From the NCBI RefSeq assembly GCF_002074055.1, contig NZ_CP014619.1, forward strand, positions 3,257,002 through 3,321,001: a DNA stretch of 64,000 nt, read 5' to 3'. Below are positions 1-9,257 of this stretch, piece after piece. A model generated the notes under the pieces. The model had not been told where the DNA came from. It was given only the letters and a program-made list of their open reading frames with translations, and did no database searches. This DNA is from Frondihabitans sp. 762G35 (GTDB lineage Bacteria > Actinomycetota > Actinomycetes > Actinomycetales > Microbacteriaceae). The position numbers were made by a program, and so were the translations under genes. Positions within the stretch are counted from its first letter, which is position 1. The number at the start of each line of letters is the position of its first letter.

Positions 1-44
1 CGCGCTTCTCACGGAACCGCCCGCTCAGCCGCCAAGGAGTCGCG

Positions 45-1553
45 ATGCCCCGGATCGACCTCATCACGGCGACCCCCCTCGCCTCCGCCATCAAGCGGAA
101 GAGCTGGATCGCCATCGTCTTCCTCGTCATCGAGTACCTCATCAAGGTCGCGGCGATCGGGATCGTCCCGGAGAACCGCAAGACGGGGTCGTCGTTCGCC
201 TGGCTGATGCTGATCCTGTTCGTCCCGGTGATCGGGCTCCCCCTCTTCCTCCTGCTCGGCAGCCCGTACGTGCGCGGTCGACGTCACAAGCTCCAGGGCG
301 AGATGAACGACCTGATCACGAGCCAGGCGAAGACGCATCCCCTGTCGGAGCAGTACACGCGCGACATCCCCGGCGTCGACTCGATCGTCGCCGCGAACCG
401 GCGCCTGGCGTCGCTGCCGCTCGTGACCGGTCGGAACGAGGGGCTGCACGGCACCTACGACGACGCGATCCGCGAGATGGCGCGCGCCGTCGACGAGGCC
501 CGGTCGACCGTCCACGTCGAGTTCTACATCATGGCGTGGGACGACACGACCGACGTCTTCTTCACCGCCCTGGCCGACGCTGTGAAGCGCGGGGTCACGG
601 TGCGGCTCCTGTTCGACCACATCGGCACTCGGGGGTATCCCGGCTACGGCGAGTTCAAGCGGCGGCTCACCGCGGCGGGTATCCAGTGGCACCCGATGAT
701 GCCGATCGACCTCCTCCACGGGCGGTGGCGGCGTCCCGATCTGCGCAACCACCGCAAGCTGCTGGTGATCGACGGGCGTCGCGGCTTCATGGGGTCGCAG
801 AACATGATCGACTCCGGCTACCTCAAGCCGAAGCACGCTCGGGTCGGGCGGCACTGGAAAGACCTGAACATCGAGGTGACGGGGCCGATCGTCGACTCGC
901 TCAGCGCCGTGTTCGCGATCGACTGGTACACCGAGACGAACGAGGCCGTGCCCTTCGAGGCGTACGACCCCGACGACGACGTCGCCTCGTCCGACCGGCA
1001 CGACGGGGCGTTCCAGCTGGTGCCGTCGGGCCCCGGCTTCCCGACGGAGCCCAACCTCCGGATGTTCGTCTCGCTCATGCACCGCGCTCAGCACAAGCTG
1101 ATCATCACGAGCCCGTACTTCATCCCCGAGGACTCCCTCCTCACGGCCATCACGACGGCCGCGTACCGGGGCGTGGAGGTCGAGCTCTTCGTCTCGGAGC
1201 AGGCGGACCAGTTCATGGTCCAGCACGCGCAGCGCTCCTACTACGCCACGCTGCTCGACGCCGGCGTGAAGATCTACCTGTACCCGAAGCCGACGGTCCT
1301 GCACGCCAAGCACTTCACGGTCGACGACGAGATCTCGGTCATCGGCTCGAGCAACATGGACATGCGCTCGTTCGCCCTCGACTACGAGATCATGCTGCTC
1401 GGCTTCGGCGCGTCGTTGGCGTCCGAGCTGCGGACGATCCAGGACGGCTACCGCTCGGCGTCGCGGCTCCTCACCCGCGAGGCGTGGAGCAAGGAGCCGT
1501 GGTACCGCCGCTACGTCGACAACGTGATGAGGCTGACCTCCGATCTGCAGTAG
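45..1553 (+). CDS. cls: Cardiolipin synthase (phospholipase D superfamily)
   Basis: Predicted membrane enzyme of 502 residues that joins two phosphatidylglycerol molecules (or PG and CDP-diacylglycerol) to make cardiolipin. Two hydrophobic segments lie near residues 20-40 and 52-72, as in bacterial Cls. Both HKD catalytic motifs are complete: H236, K238, D243 and H420, K422, D427. Length fits the family. The ATG at 45 follows AAGGAG (35-40) at normal spacing. The next gene starts 75 bases downstream on the same strand and may be cotranscribed. The family call is secure; the choice between the PG/PG and the CDP-DAG reaction is not decided by sequence. Confidence 0.93.
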   Translation: MPRIDLITATPLASAIKRKSWIAIVFLVIEYLIKVAAIGIVPENRKTGSSFAWLMLILFVPVIGLPLFLLLGSPYVRGRRHKLQGEMNDLITSQAKTHPLSEQYTRDIPGVDSIVAANRRLASLPLVTGRNEGLHGTYDDAIREMARAVDEARSTVHVEFYIMAWDDTTDVFFTALADAVKRGVTVRLLFDHIGTRGYPGYGEFKRRLTAAGIQWHPMMPIDLLHGRWRRPDLRNHRKLLVIDGRRGFMGSQNMIDSGYLKPKHARVGRHWKDLNIEVTGPIVDSLSAVFAIDWYTETNEAVPFEAYDPDDDVASSDRHDGAFQLVPSGPGFPTEPNLRMFVSLMHRAQHKLIITSPYFIPEDSLLTAITTAAYRGVEVELFVSEQADQFMVQHAQRSYYATLLDAGVKIYLYPKPTVLHAKHFTVDDEISVIGSSNMDMRSFALDYEIMLLGFGASLASELRTIQDGYRSASRLLTREAWSKEPWYRRYVDNVMRLTSDLQ

Positions 1554-1628
1554 CCGCGGCTCCTGCGGGCGACCCGCCCCACCCCGCGTGCCCCGACCCC
1601 GTCTCCCCCGACCCCTGAAACGAGACCC

Positions 1629-2207
1629 GTGAAGAACGTCCGCTCCCACCTGCAGTCCGCGTCGCTCGGCGTGCTCTTCGGGTACTTCGCCCTGACCTGG
1701 TTCGTCCTCACGTACGCGTTCGCGGTCCTCCTCGGCAGCGCCCGCGTCAGCCTCTCGGAGACGATCGGCCGCGCCGTCGGCGCCCTCGTCTTCGGTGGCG
1801 TCATGACCCTGGTCGCGGCCCGCCAGCGCCGCCGGAGCGGCGGCGTCGAGAACCTCGTGGCGATCAACGCGGCCGTCAGGACCGGTACCGTCCCGGAGGA
1901 CGCCGAACCGTCGATCTGGGTTCCCGCCCTCGACGAGCGCCGCCGTCAGAACGTCCGCTCGACCTGGCTCAGTCCGGTGATCTTCGGCGTCTTCACCGTG
2001 CTCGGAGTCGTCCTCGCCCTGAGCGAACCGCAGGATGCCGTCCTCTGGGGCCTCACCGCGTTCATGGCGTTCGCCGCGGTGTTCTGCGCGTTCGCCGCCG
2101 CGCGCCAGGTGAGGAAGATCGACGCGCTCCTCGCGCAGCTCCGCCCCGCCGGGACGACGGCAGCGGGGCGGGGACGGGAACCCGGAGCGGGAGTCAGACG
2201 TCCGTGA
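1629..2207 (+). CDS. Unknown four-helix membrane protein
   Basis: Protein of 192 residues that I do not assign to a named family. Hydrophobic segments lie near residues 13-35, 46-63, 115-131 and 138-157, with a soluble stretch between the second and third and a basic, Gly/Arg-rich C-terminus. The GTG at 1629 is chosen because coding bias begins there; no clear Shine-Dalgarno sequence precedes it. It lies 75 bases after the cardiolipin synthase gene, and its last codons overlap the 3' end of the convergent monooxygenase-like gene by 14 bases. An envelope location is the only functional statement the sequence supports. Confidence 0.7.
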   Translation: MKNVRSHLQSASLGVLFGYFALTWFVLTYAFAVLLGSARVSLSETIGRAVGALVFGGVMTLVAARQRRRSGGVENLVAINAAVRTGTVPEDAEPSIWVPALDERRRQNVRSTWLSPVIFGVFTVLGVVLALSEPQDAVLWGLTAFMAFAAVFCAFAAARQVRKIDALLAQLRPAGTTAAGRGREPGAGVRRP

Positions 2208-2514
2208 GGAACGTCAGGCTCGAGCCGCCGTCCGCCACGAGATCCCTCAGGACCGCGTTGAACGCCGCCGAAGCCGACGCCGACAGGTGCGCCTGGAACG
2301 CCTCCTCCGACTCGTACCGCTCGTAGACGAAGAAGCAGGCAGGATCCTCGCGCTTGCGATGCACGACGAAGGCCACCGTGCCCGCTGCCCGACGTACCTC
2401 GTCGCCGTAGTCGTCGATCAGCCGCGCGACCTCGTCCGCGCGACCCGGCAGCGCCGTGAACTCCGCGTAGAGGACGGTCGGATCCGCGACCGGCCGCTCC
2501 CGGGTCGTCGTCAC
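2194..2514 (-). CDS. ABM-fold putative quinol monooxygenase
   Basis: Small cytoplasmic protein of 106 residues resembling the antibiotic-biosynthesis-monooxygenase (ABM, dimeric ferredoxin-like) family. It has the VLYAEFTALPGR opening, the central FVVHR strand, and the YERYESEEAFQAHL motif typical of the family. The start is GTG 2514, which overlaps the stop of the upstream ATP-binding gene as GTGA (2511-2514), so translation is probably coupled. It is the last gene of a sugar ABC operon, where ABM proteins sometimes process the imported compound or a by-product. The substrate is unknown. The upstream transport genes are damaged in this sequence, so it may lack its usual context. Confidence 0.8.
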   Translation of the reverse strand: MTTTRERPVADPTVLYAEFTALPGRADEVARLIDDYGDEVRRAAGTVAFVVHRKREDPACFFVYERYESEEAFQAHLSASASAAFNAVLRDLVADGGSSLTFLTDV

Positions 2515-3359
2515 GACGACGACGCCGAGCTCGCCGCCGCTGAGGCCGCGATCGACGCATCCGGCCCGGGGATGAGCCCGGTGATCGTCCCGAGCAGGCT
2601 CTCGGCGTCGAAGCTCGCGGTCGGGGCGTCGCAGACGATCCGCCCGAGGCGGAGCACGACGACGCGGTCGGTGGCCTGGAGGACGTGCGGGAGCGTGTGC
2701 GAGATGAAGATGACGCCGAGCCCCTTCGCCTTCGCGGACTTGATGACGTCGAGGACCTCGTTGGCCTGCCGCGCACCGAGGTGGTTGGTCGGCTCGTCGA
2801 GGATGATCACGTCGCGCGCCCACGCCACCGCGCGGCCGATCGCGACCGCCTGGCGCTGACCGCCGGAGAGCTCGGCCACGGTGCGGTCCGAGGACGCCAC
2901 GCCGATGCCGACGCGGTCGAGGTCGGCGTGCGCCTCCGTGTCCATGCGCTTGTCGGCGAGGAACCCCAGGCGCCCCAGGATGCCCTTGGCCATGAGCTCC
3001 CGGCCGAGGAAGACGTTCGCCCCGACGCTGAGGTTCGGCGCGAGACCGGAGTCCTGGTAGAGCGTCTCGATGCCGGCCTGCATGGCGTCGTGCGGCGACT
3101 TCCACTGCCGCTCCTCGCCGCGCAGGAAGATCTGGCCCGCGTCGGGCCGGTGCGCCCCGGAGAGCACCTTCACGAGCGTCGACTTGCCGGCGCCGTTGTC
3201 GCCGACCAGGCCGACGACCTCGCCGGCCCGGAGCGACAGGCTCACGTCGTCGAGGGCGACGACGCTCCCGTAGTTCTTCGAGATGTGGGTGACCTCGAAG
3301 ATCGGGGCGTCCTGGGTCGGGGACGACGACGAGGACGATGAAGACGACGTGACGGTCAT
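2511..3359 (-). CDS. Sugar ABC transporter ATP-binding protein, single cassette
   Basis: ATPase subunit of 282 residues for a ribose/xylose-type (CUT2) importer. Walker A GDNGAGKST is at residues 53-61, the ABC signature LSGGQRQ at 164-170 and Walker B VIILDE at 184-189. It is the one-cassette form, about half the length of RbsA, and would work as a dimer at the inner membrane face. The N-terminus holds a nine-serine run (residues 5-13), an unusual low-complexity tail. ATG 3359 overlaps the permease stop as ATGA, showing a translationally coupled operon. The gene itself looks intact although its permease and binding-protein partners are not. Confidence 0.9.
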   Translation of the reverse strand: MTVTSSSSSSSSSPTQDAPIFEVTHISKNYGSVVALDDVSLSLRAGEVVGLVGDNGAGKSTLVKVLSGAHRPDAGQIFLRGEERQWKSPHDAMQAGIETLYQDSGLAPNLSVGANVFLGRELMAKGILGRLGFLADKRMDTEAHADLDRVGIGVASSDRTVAELSGGQRQAVAIGRAVAWARDVIILDEPTNHLGARQANEVLDVIKSAKAKGLGVIFISHTLPHVLQATDRVVVLRLGRIVCDAPTASFDAESLLGTITGLIPGPDASIAASAAASSASSS

Positions 3360-4287
3360 GACTTCCTCCGCTGGATCCCGCGCAGCACCTGGAGCGACAC
3401 GGCTGCGGCGATGAGCAGCGCGACGACGATCTGGTTCCAGTTGGGGTCGATGTTGATGATGATGAGGCCGCTGGTGACCGTGACGAGGATGAGGGCGCCG
3501 ATGATGGTGCCGCTCATGCGTCCGACGCCGCCCGTGAGGCTCGCGCCGCCGATGACGACGGCCGCGATGGCGCTCAGCTCGAAACCGGTGCCGGACGTCG
3601 GCGAGCCGGAGCCGAGCGTGAGGAACGTGACCATCCCGCCGAGTCCGGCCAGGAGAGGGGTCCGAGCCACGGGACGCTCAGTCCGATGGCGCTGGCGGGG
3701 CCGCCACCGACGGGGCCGCCGTGCGTGAGGACCAGCGCCAGACCCGATCCTGCGCCGAGCGTCGCGAGGGTCGCGATGAACGGCACGAGGCGGGCGACGT
3801 TGATGAGCGCGGCGTTGAGGAGGCCGACGGTCAGGCCGACACCGGCCGAGACGCCGACGCCGAGCAGGATCGACAGCGGGTCGGCGACGCCGTGCGCGGT
3901 GGCGGCGGCCATCGCGAAGGCCCCGATGACGCCCGAGACCGTCAGCGTCGAACCGACGGAGAGGTCGATCCCGCCGCCGATGACGACGAACGTCTCCCCG
4001 ATCGCCAGGAGGGCGACGGGCGCCCAGCTGACCAGGACGTTCCCGAAGACGGGGACGCTGAAGAACGTGGGGTTGAGGAGCGAGAACGCCGCCACCATCG
4101 CGACGAGCACGAGGACGAGGAGGACCTGCTGGTTGGCCAGGATGCGTCCCACGGGGACGGCCCGGAGGCGGGGCGCCGCGGCGTCGTCCGGGTGGACGGA
4201 CTCCGCGACGAGGGGGGAGGCGGTGCCGGTCTTCTCGAGACCGGCACCCTTCTCGTCCCGACGGTCGTGCACTGCGGGAATGGCCAC
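3356..4287 (-). pseudogene. Sugar ABC transporter permease, internal deletion and frameshift
   Basis: RbsC-type (CUT2) permease in two frames. The first frame runs from GTG 4287, carries a soluble N-terminal extension of about 50 residues, and shows the family motifs IGGGIDLSVGS and ATLATLGAGSG before losing homology after VPWLGPLSW near 3660. The second frame (readable to the stop at 3356) resumes with LLAGLGGMVTF and contains SPTSGTGFELSAIAAVVIGG, the conserved C-terminal signature. The stretch normally between these parts (the last central membrane segments, about 60-90 residues) is absent and the join is out of frame. Either the gene is truly broken or the assembly has lost bases here. 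The gene overlaps the ATPase gene by four bases and starts four bases after the binding-protein stop. Confidence 0.85.
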
Positions 4288-4291
4288 GGTC

Positions 4292-5284
4292 CTAGCCGGC
4301 GGTCTGCACGTAGGTGTACTTGGTGAGGTCGGCGGCCGAGGTCGACGAGTCCAGGACGATGTTCGGCAGGGTGACGGCCTTGTCGATGCCGGTCGTTCCG
4401 CTCTTGACCGCCTTGATCAGGGTCTGCACGGCGAGCTTGCCCTCCTGGGCGGGGTCCTGGGCGATGAGCGCCGTGAAGACGCCCTTCTTGATCAGGTCGA
4501 CGTTCGTCTTGTAGGCGTCGTAGCCGATGAGGGCGACCTTGCCGTCGAGGCCCTTGGCCTGGAGAGCCGAGGAGGCGCCCTGGGCGTTGGTGCCGTCGAT
4601 GGCGAAGATGCCGTTGAGCTTCGGGTACGCCGTCAGCCAGTTGGAGATGTTCGTGTTGGCCGTGGTCGGGTTCGACTGCGAGTAGCCGGTCGCGACGATC
4701 TTGATGCCGGGGTACTTGGCCGCGATCTGGTCCTGGAAGCCCTTCAGGCGGGCGACGTTGGTGCTCGCCGTGGCCGAGGTGAGCCCGACGACGACCTGGT
4801 AGCTGCCTCCGGCCTTGTAGCCGATGGCCTTGGCCATGGTGTCGGCCGCGACGGATCCGCCCTGGCTGTTGTCGCCCGTGATGAAGGAGACGGCGCCGCC
4901 GAGGTCGGAGACGCTGCTGTCGACGTTGAGGATGGGGACGTTGGCGGACTTGGCCTGGGTCATGGCGTTCTGCAGCGCCGTCGGGTCGGTCGGGGCGAGC
5001 GCGATGCCGGAGGGCTTCTGCGCGAGCACCTGGTTGAAGATGGGGATCTGGGTGGCCGGGGAGTACGTCGTCGCGTCGCCCTGGAAGATGAGCTTCGCGC
5101 CCTCGGCCGTGGCCTCGGCCTGCGCGCCGACCTTCATCGCCTGGAAGAACGGGTCGGACGAGGCGCCGACCACGAAGGCGATCGTGATCGTCTTGCTCGA
5201 ACCGCCGGCGGACGACCCACCTGCCGCGGGGGTCGAGGACGAGCTGCAACCGGTGAGGGCGAGACCGGCGACGGCGACCAGGCC
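4292..5284 (-). pseudogene. Sugar-binding lipoprotein of the CUT2 importer, 5' end missing
   Basis: Periplasmic-binding protein type 1 (RbsB-like) with 330 readable codons. The first readable residues are GLVAVAGLALTGC, the hydrophobic core and lipobox of a lipoprotein signal; the basic N-terminal residues and the start codon are gone. In this frame a TGA directly precedes the GGC codon (5282-5284), so no upstream start exists; the only later ATG (5173) lies past the signal. The mature part looks intact, with paired domain motifs such as ALAPTDPTAL, FAIDGTNAQGAS and ALIGYDAY. The break coincides exactly with the broken 5' end of the divergent lacI gene. The sugar is not predictable. Confidence 0.85.
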
Positions 5285-6249
5285 TCAAGTCGGTCTCCCG
5301 GGTCATCAACGACGAGCCCAACGTCTCCGACGCCCTCCGCGCCAAGGTCGAGGCCGCCATCGCGAGCCTCGATTACCAGCCCAACCTCCAGGCGGGCAGC
5401 CTGCGCCGCTCGGGCGGCGGATCCAAGTCGATCGGCCTCGTCGTCTCCAGCGTCGCCAACCCCTTCGCCAGCACCCTGCACCGCGGGGTCGAGGACGCCG
5501 CGGCTCTCAACGGCGTCGCCGTCTTCAGCGCGAGCGGCGACGACGACCCGGCCCGCGAGCAGGCCATCGTCTCGGCCCTCGTGCGCCGCCGCGTCGACGG
5601 GCTCGTCATCACGAGCACCGCCGCCGACCACGGCTACCTCGTCAAGGAGCAGGAGCGGGGTACACCGATCGTCTTCGTCGACCGCCGGCCGACCGGCCTC
5701 GACGTCGACGCCGTCGTCTGCGACAACGCGGAGGGGGCCGCGGCCGCCGTGCGCCACCTCTTCGAAGCCGGCCACCGCCGCATCGCCTACCTCGGCGACC
5801 GCAACGACATCCGCACCGCCCTGGAGCGGCGCGACGGCTTCCTCGAGGCGATGGGCCAGGGCGGTGTCCCCCTGAACGAGATCGTCGTCGTCGAGGACCT
5901 CCACGACGAGGAGGTCGCGCAGGCCGCGGTGGAGGCCGTCCTCCGGCTCCCCGAGCCGCCGACGGCGCTGTTCACGAGCCAGAACCTCGTCACCGTGGGG
6001 GCCATCCGGGCCCTCCGCCGCCTGGGGCTCCAGCACGAGATCGCCCTCGTCGGCTTCGACGACGTGCTCATGGCCGACCTCCTCGAACCGGCCGTCACGG
6101 TCATCTCGCAGGATCCCCACCGCATCGGCGAACTCGCCACCGAACGGCTGTTCGCGCGGCTCGCCGGCGACCGATCGGCGCCCCAGACGCTCGTCGTCCC
6201 GACACGCCTGATCGCGCGCGGATCCGGGGAGATCCCGCCCCGGGGGTGA
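5281..6249 (+). pseudogene. LacI-family regulator, 5' end missing
   Basis: LacI/GalR regulator of 322 readable codons that opens in the middle of the helix-turn-helix: GLKSVSRVINDEPNVS corresponds to the recognition-helix region, so roughly the first dozen residues (helix 1) and the start codon are missing. The hinge (PNLQAGSLRR) and the sugar-sensing core are complete up to the stop at 6249. The first in-frame GTG is at 5581, inside the core domain. In an intact locus this protein would repress the divergent sugar ABC operon on the minus strand. The DNA-binding domain cannot be made as sequenced. The deletion endpoint shares the bases GGCC with the truncated binding-protein gene. Confidence 0.85.
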
Positions 6250-6371
6250 CGCGGATCCTGCGAGCCGCCGGGGTACAAAGCCACGAGCCTCCGAGTCTCC
6301 TGCCCCTTTCGACCGCTCGGGTCGCCGCGGCCCTACCGTTCAGGCTCCAGCACCCATCGAAGGAGCACCCC

Positions 6372-6827
6372 ATGGCACAGGCCATCGAAACGATCGACGT
6401 CGACGTCCCCGTCTCCGTCGCGTACAACCAGTGGACCCAGTTCGAGGAGTTCCCGAAGTTCCTCGACGAGGTCGAATCCATCACGCAGACCACCCCCACC
6501 CTGACGGTGTGGAAGGTGAAGGTCGGCCCGGTCGAGAAGACGTTCGAGGCGGAGATCACCGAGCAGCACCCCGACGAGCGCGTCGCCTGGAACAGCACCG
6601 GCGGCGAGGTCGACCACGCCGGCGTCATCACGTTCCACAAGCTGAGCGACACCACGACGCGCCTCACGGTGCAGATCGACTGGGAGCCCACGGGCTTCCT
6701 GGAGAAGGTCGGCCAGACCCTCGGCGCCGACAACCACGCCATCAAGAAGGACCTCAAGAACTTCAAGGGGTACATCGAGAAGCAGGGCACGGCCGACGGC
6801 GCCTGGCGCGGCGACGTCGACGCCTGA
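6372..6827 (+). CDS. SRPBCC-family protein (polyketide cyclase/coenzyme Q-binding fold)
   Basis: Cytoplasmic protein of 151 residues with a START/Bet v1-like fold. The pattern is typical: an N-terminal strand with IDVDVPVSVAYNQWTQFEEFPKFL, then WNSTGGEVDHAGVITFHKL and a long C-terminal helix (residues 115-140). Members bind hydrophobic ligands in a central cavity; no ligand can be named here. The ATG at 6372 follows AAGGAG (6360-6365). The next gene begins three bases after the stop and a glycosyltransferase follows with an overlap, so the three form one operon. SRPBCC proteins of this type are common stress-associated proteins in Actinobacteria. Confidence 0.88.
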   Translation: MAQAIETIDVDVPVSVAYNQWTQFEEFPKFLDEVESITQTTPTLTVWKVKVGPVEKTFEAEITEQHPDERVAWNSTGGEVDHAGVITFHKLSDTTTRLTVQIDWEPTGFLEKVGQTLGADNHAIKKDLKNFKGYIEKQGTADGAWRGDVDA

Positions 6828-6830
6828 CCC

Positions 6831-7202
6831 ATGGAACTCATCCACTACGCCGACGGCTCGATCATGACCGGGTCGGCAATCGCGCAGGCGCTGCTCGACT
6901 ACGCCCAGGTGCTCGCGTCACGGGGCAGCGCCGCGACGGTTCAGGTGCCCACTCGGATGGATGACGGCACCCTCGGGTCGGCCACCTTCCTCCTCGGGCC
7001 CGCCAGCCAGATCGTGGCGGTCACGACGACCTCCCCGTTCGACGAGGTGGAGGACGCCGCACTCGTCGAGCGCCTCGAGACCGAGACGGCCCGCCAGCGG
7101 GGCGCCGCCGTGCGACCCGAGGAGCAGCAGGAGTTCGACGTGCAGGAGGGCGACCTGGAGACGGGCGACTTCGTGCCGACCGATCCGCCGCGGACCACGT
7201 GA
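6831..7202 (+). CDS. Unknown small acidic protein
   Basis: Protein of 123 residues with no signal peptide and no membrane segment. The first 75 residues look like a small alpha/beta domain that includes the segment TFLLGPASQIVAVTTTSP; the C-terminus is acidic and Glu/Asp-rich. I do not recognise the family. It starts three bases after the SRPBCC stop and its own stop overlaps the GTG of the glycosyltransferase gene as GTGA (7199-7202), so it is surely part of the same transcript. Coding bias is like that of its neighbours. Nothing beyond a cytoplasmic location can be inferred. Confidence 0.75.
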   Translation: MELIHYADGSIMTGSAIAQALLDYAQVLASRGSAATVQVPTRMDDGTLGSATFLLGPASQIVAVTTTSPFDEVEDAALVERLETETARQRGAAVRPEEQQEFDVQEGDLETGDFVPTDPPRTT

Positions 7203-8449
7203 GGCCGAGCCGGCGAGAGCGGGCCGCGGGTGCGCGTCCCCGCTGGCTCGTCGGCGTGACCGAGTACGCCGGAGTCACGGGCTACACCGGGGGGATCGGG
7301 CGTCACTACGCGTCCCTCCTCCCGGCACTGGTGCGGGCCGGCGTCGACGTCGATCTCGCGCTGTTCGACGGCGGCCGTCTGATCCGTCCGGATGCGCCGG
7401 GCGGCGTCACGCTGGTCGCTCACCGCCGCTTCGCGCGGGTACCGGCGGTGTTCCTGCCCGTCGTCCGCGCCGCGGCCTTCCGTCGCCTGGCCTCGAGAGG
7501 CCGCTACGACCGGATCCTGCTGCCGGAGTGGGGTGGTATCGGGGCGCTCCTGGCCTCCCGGGAGAACCTCGTGACGAACCTGGCGACGAGCATGCGGCTC
7601 TCCAACGACGTCTCGGGGGTCCGCGTCGCCGACCTCCCCCTCTCCCGTCGCGCGCTCGTGGCCGTGCAGAACACCTGCGAGGACCGCCAGATCCGGCGTT
7701 CGCGCGGCGTCATGCCCATCTCGCGGGCGATGGAGGCGCGCAACCGCGACCTCCTCGGACGACTCCCCACCGCCACGGTGGTGCGCAACTGCATCGACGT
7801 GGCCGAGGTCCAGGCCCGTGCGGCCGGGAGCGCGCCGCCCCGCGACTGGCCCGTCGGCCCGGGCCCGATCGTCCTCTTCCTCGGCCGTCTGGAGCGCCGG
7901 AAGGGCGTCGTCGACGCCGCGGACGCCTTCGCGACCGTGGCCGCGCGTCACCCCGACGCCCGGTTCGTCTTCGCCGGCTCGCCCGGCGACAGCCGCTTCG
8001 AACCGACTCGGCAGGAGCTGCTGCGCCGCACGGGATCTCTGCCCGAGGGCCGCGTGACGCTCCTCGGCCACGTCCCCGGCGACGAGCTCTACGCCGGGAT
8101 CGCCCGCGCGAGCGTCGTCGTCTGCCCGTCCCGGTGGGAGGGGTTTGGGCAGGTGGCGCTGGAGGTCAAGGCCATCGGCCGGCCGCTCGTGGTGACGTCG
8201 GGCAGCGGATACGACGACTTCTGTCGGGACGGCGTCGACGCGCGGATCGTCCGCCCCGGGGCTCCTGCGGAGCTGGCGGAGGCCGTCGCGAACCTGCTCG
8301 ACGATCGGGGCACCGCCGAGCACCTGGGCGAGACCGCCCGGCGCGGGATCGACCGCTTCACCGCCAACGCCGTGGCACCGGACGTCGTCGCCGCCGTCAC
8401 CGCCCTCGGGGAGCCGCCGCGCGGGTCCACGAGTCGCCGTCGCGCCTGA
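7199..8449 (+). CDS. Glycosyltransferase family 4
   Basis: GT-B retaining glycosyltransferase of 416 residues. The N-terminal acceptor domain contains a Gly-rich loop (GYTGGIGRHY). The C-terminal nucleotide-sugar domain begins with IVLFLGRLERRKG (about residues 223-235) and ends with the GT4 signature CPSRWEGFGQVALEVKAIGRP, which carries the E-x7-E-like motif that contacts the donor. There is no signal peptide, so it acts at the cytoplasmic membrane face. The GTG at 7199 overlaps the previous stop by four bases. Its last 53 bases overlap the 3' end of the convergent GT2 gene. It is the first of seven clustered glycosyltransferases. Confidence 0.88.
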   Translation: MRPSRRERAAGARPRWLVGVTEYAGVTGYTGGIGRHYASLLPALVRAGVDVDLALFDGGRLIRPDAPGGVTLVAHRRFARVPAVFLPVVRAAAFRRLASRGRYDRILLPEWGGIGALLASRENLVTNLATSMRLSNDVSGVRVADLPLSRRALVAVQNTCEDRQIRRSRGVMPISRAMEARNRDLLGRLPTATVVRNCIDVAEVQARAAGSAPPRDWPVGPGPIVLFLGRLERRKGVVDAADAFATVAARHPDARFVFAGSPGDSRFEPTRQELLRRTGSLPEGRVTLLGHVPGDELYAGIARASVVVCPSRWEGFGQVALEVKAIGRPLVVTSGSGYDDFCRDGVDARIVRPGAPAELAEAVANLLDDRGTAEHLGETARRGIDRFTANAVAPDVVAAVTALGEPPRGSTSRRRA

Positions 8450-9257
8450 CCAGACCCTCGCGCTCGAACGCCTCCAGCCAGCCGAGCATCGGCCACTCGT
8501 GCCAGCGCTCGGCGAAGAGCGCCCCGTTCCGCAGAATGTCGTCGAGGTGGGCGCGGGGCGGCGAGGACGTGGGGTGGTACTGGTGGTAGGCGTCCGCGCC
8601 GCCGACCCAGACCAGCGGCACTCCTCCCTCGCGGAGTCGGAACGCGTAGTCGGTGTCCTCTCCGCCGTAGCCCTCGTAGGCCTCGTCGAAGCGCGGGCCC
8701 TGCCGCCACCGGGTCGCCGTCACGGCGAACGAGAGCGACCAGAACAGCGGGTACTCGTCGGGAGAGGCGACGCGCAGGATGCCCGGGGCCGGGTCCGGCC
8801 GCGCCGCGTGCGGTGCCCGGTGCCTCCGCATCACCCCCGCGTCTCCCGCCTCGACGCCCTCGGGGAGGTACGTGACCGGGCCGCACAGCACGGCGTCGGG
8901 CCGCTCCCGGGCGGCGTCCGCGTACCGCGTCACGAGCTCCGTGTCCGGGACGCAGTCCGCGTCGAGGAAGACGACGAGGTCGGCACCGTCGGCGACGGCG
9001 CGGTCGGCTCCGGCGTTCCGAGCGGCGGCGAGGCGGAGCCCGCGGGGCCCCGGCGGCACGGCCAGGACGACGTCGGCGGGGAGGTCGGGCGCCGCCCCCT
9101 CGTCGAGCCACACGACGACGCGCCGGTGACCGAGGGCCGCGACCGCCGCGAGCTGCACGTCGAGGTGCGCGCGACGGGCGGCGGAGGCGGTGGTCACGAC
9201 CGTCGTCCCGACGACCGGTGCGCCGGAGGTCACGGTGGTGGACATCGCCGCGGTCAC
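8397..9257 (-). CDS. Glycosyltransferase family 2
   Basis: GT-A inverting glycosyltransferase of 286 residues. It shows the RLAAARNAGAD motif and the metal-binding DXD variant FLDADCVPD, followed by a YEGYGGEDTDYAFRLRE segment, the usual ED-type catalytic region of family 2. The GTG at 9257 is preferred because it overlaps the preceding gene's stop as GTGA, the pattern used throughout this cluster; ATG 9245 is the alternative. It is the last gene of a four-gene minus-strand operon and overlaps the end of the convergent GT4 gene. Donor and acceptor are unknown. Confidence 0.88.
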   Translation of the reverse strand: MTAAMSTTVTSGAPVVGTTVVTTASAARRAHLDVQLAAVAALGHRRVVVWLDEGAAPDLPADVVLAVPPGPRGLRLAAARNAGADRAVADGADLVVFLDADCVPDTELVTRYADAARERPDAVLCGPVTYLPEGVEAGDAGVMRRHRAPHAARPDPAPGILRVASPDEYPLFWSLSFAVTATRWRQGPRFDEAYEGYGGEDTDYAFRLREGGVPLVWVGGADAYHQYHPTSSPPRAHLDDILRNGALFAERWHEWPMLGWLEAFEREGLVRRDGDSWTRAAAPRGR

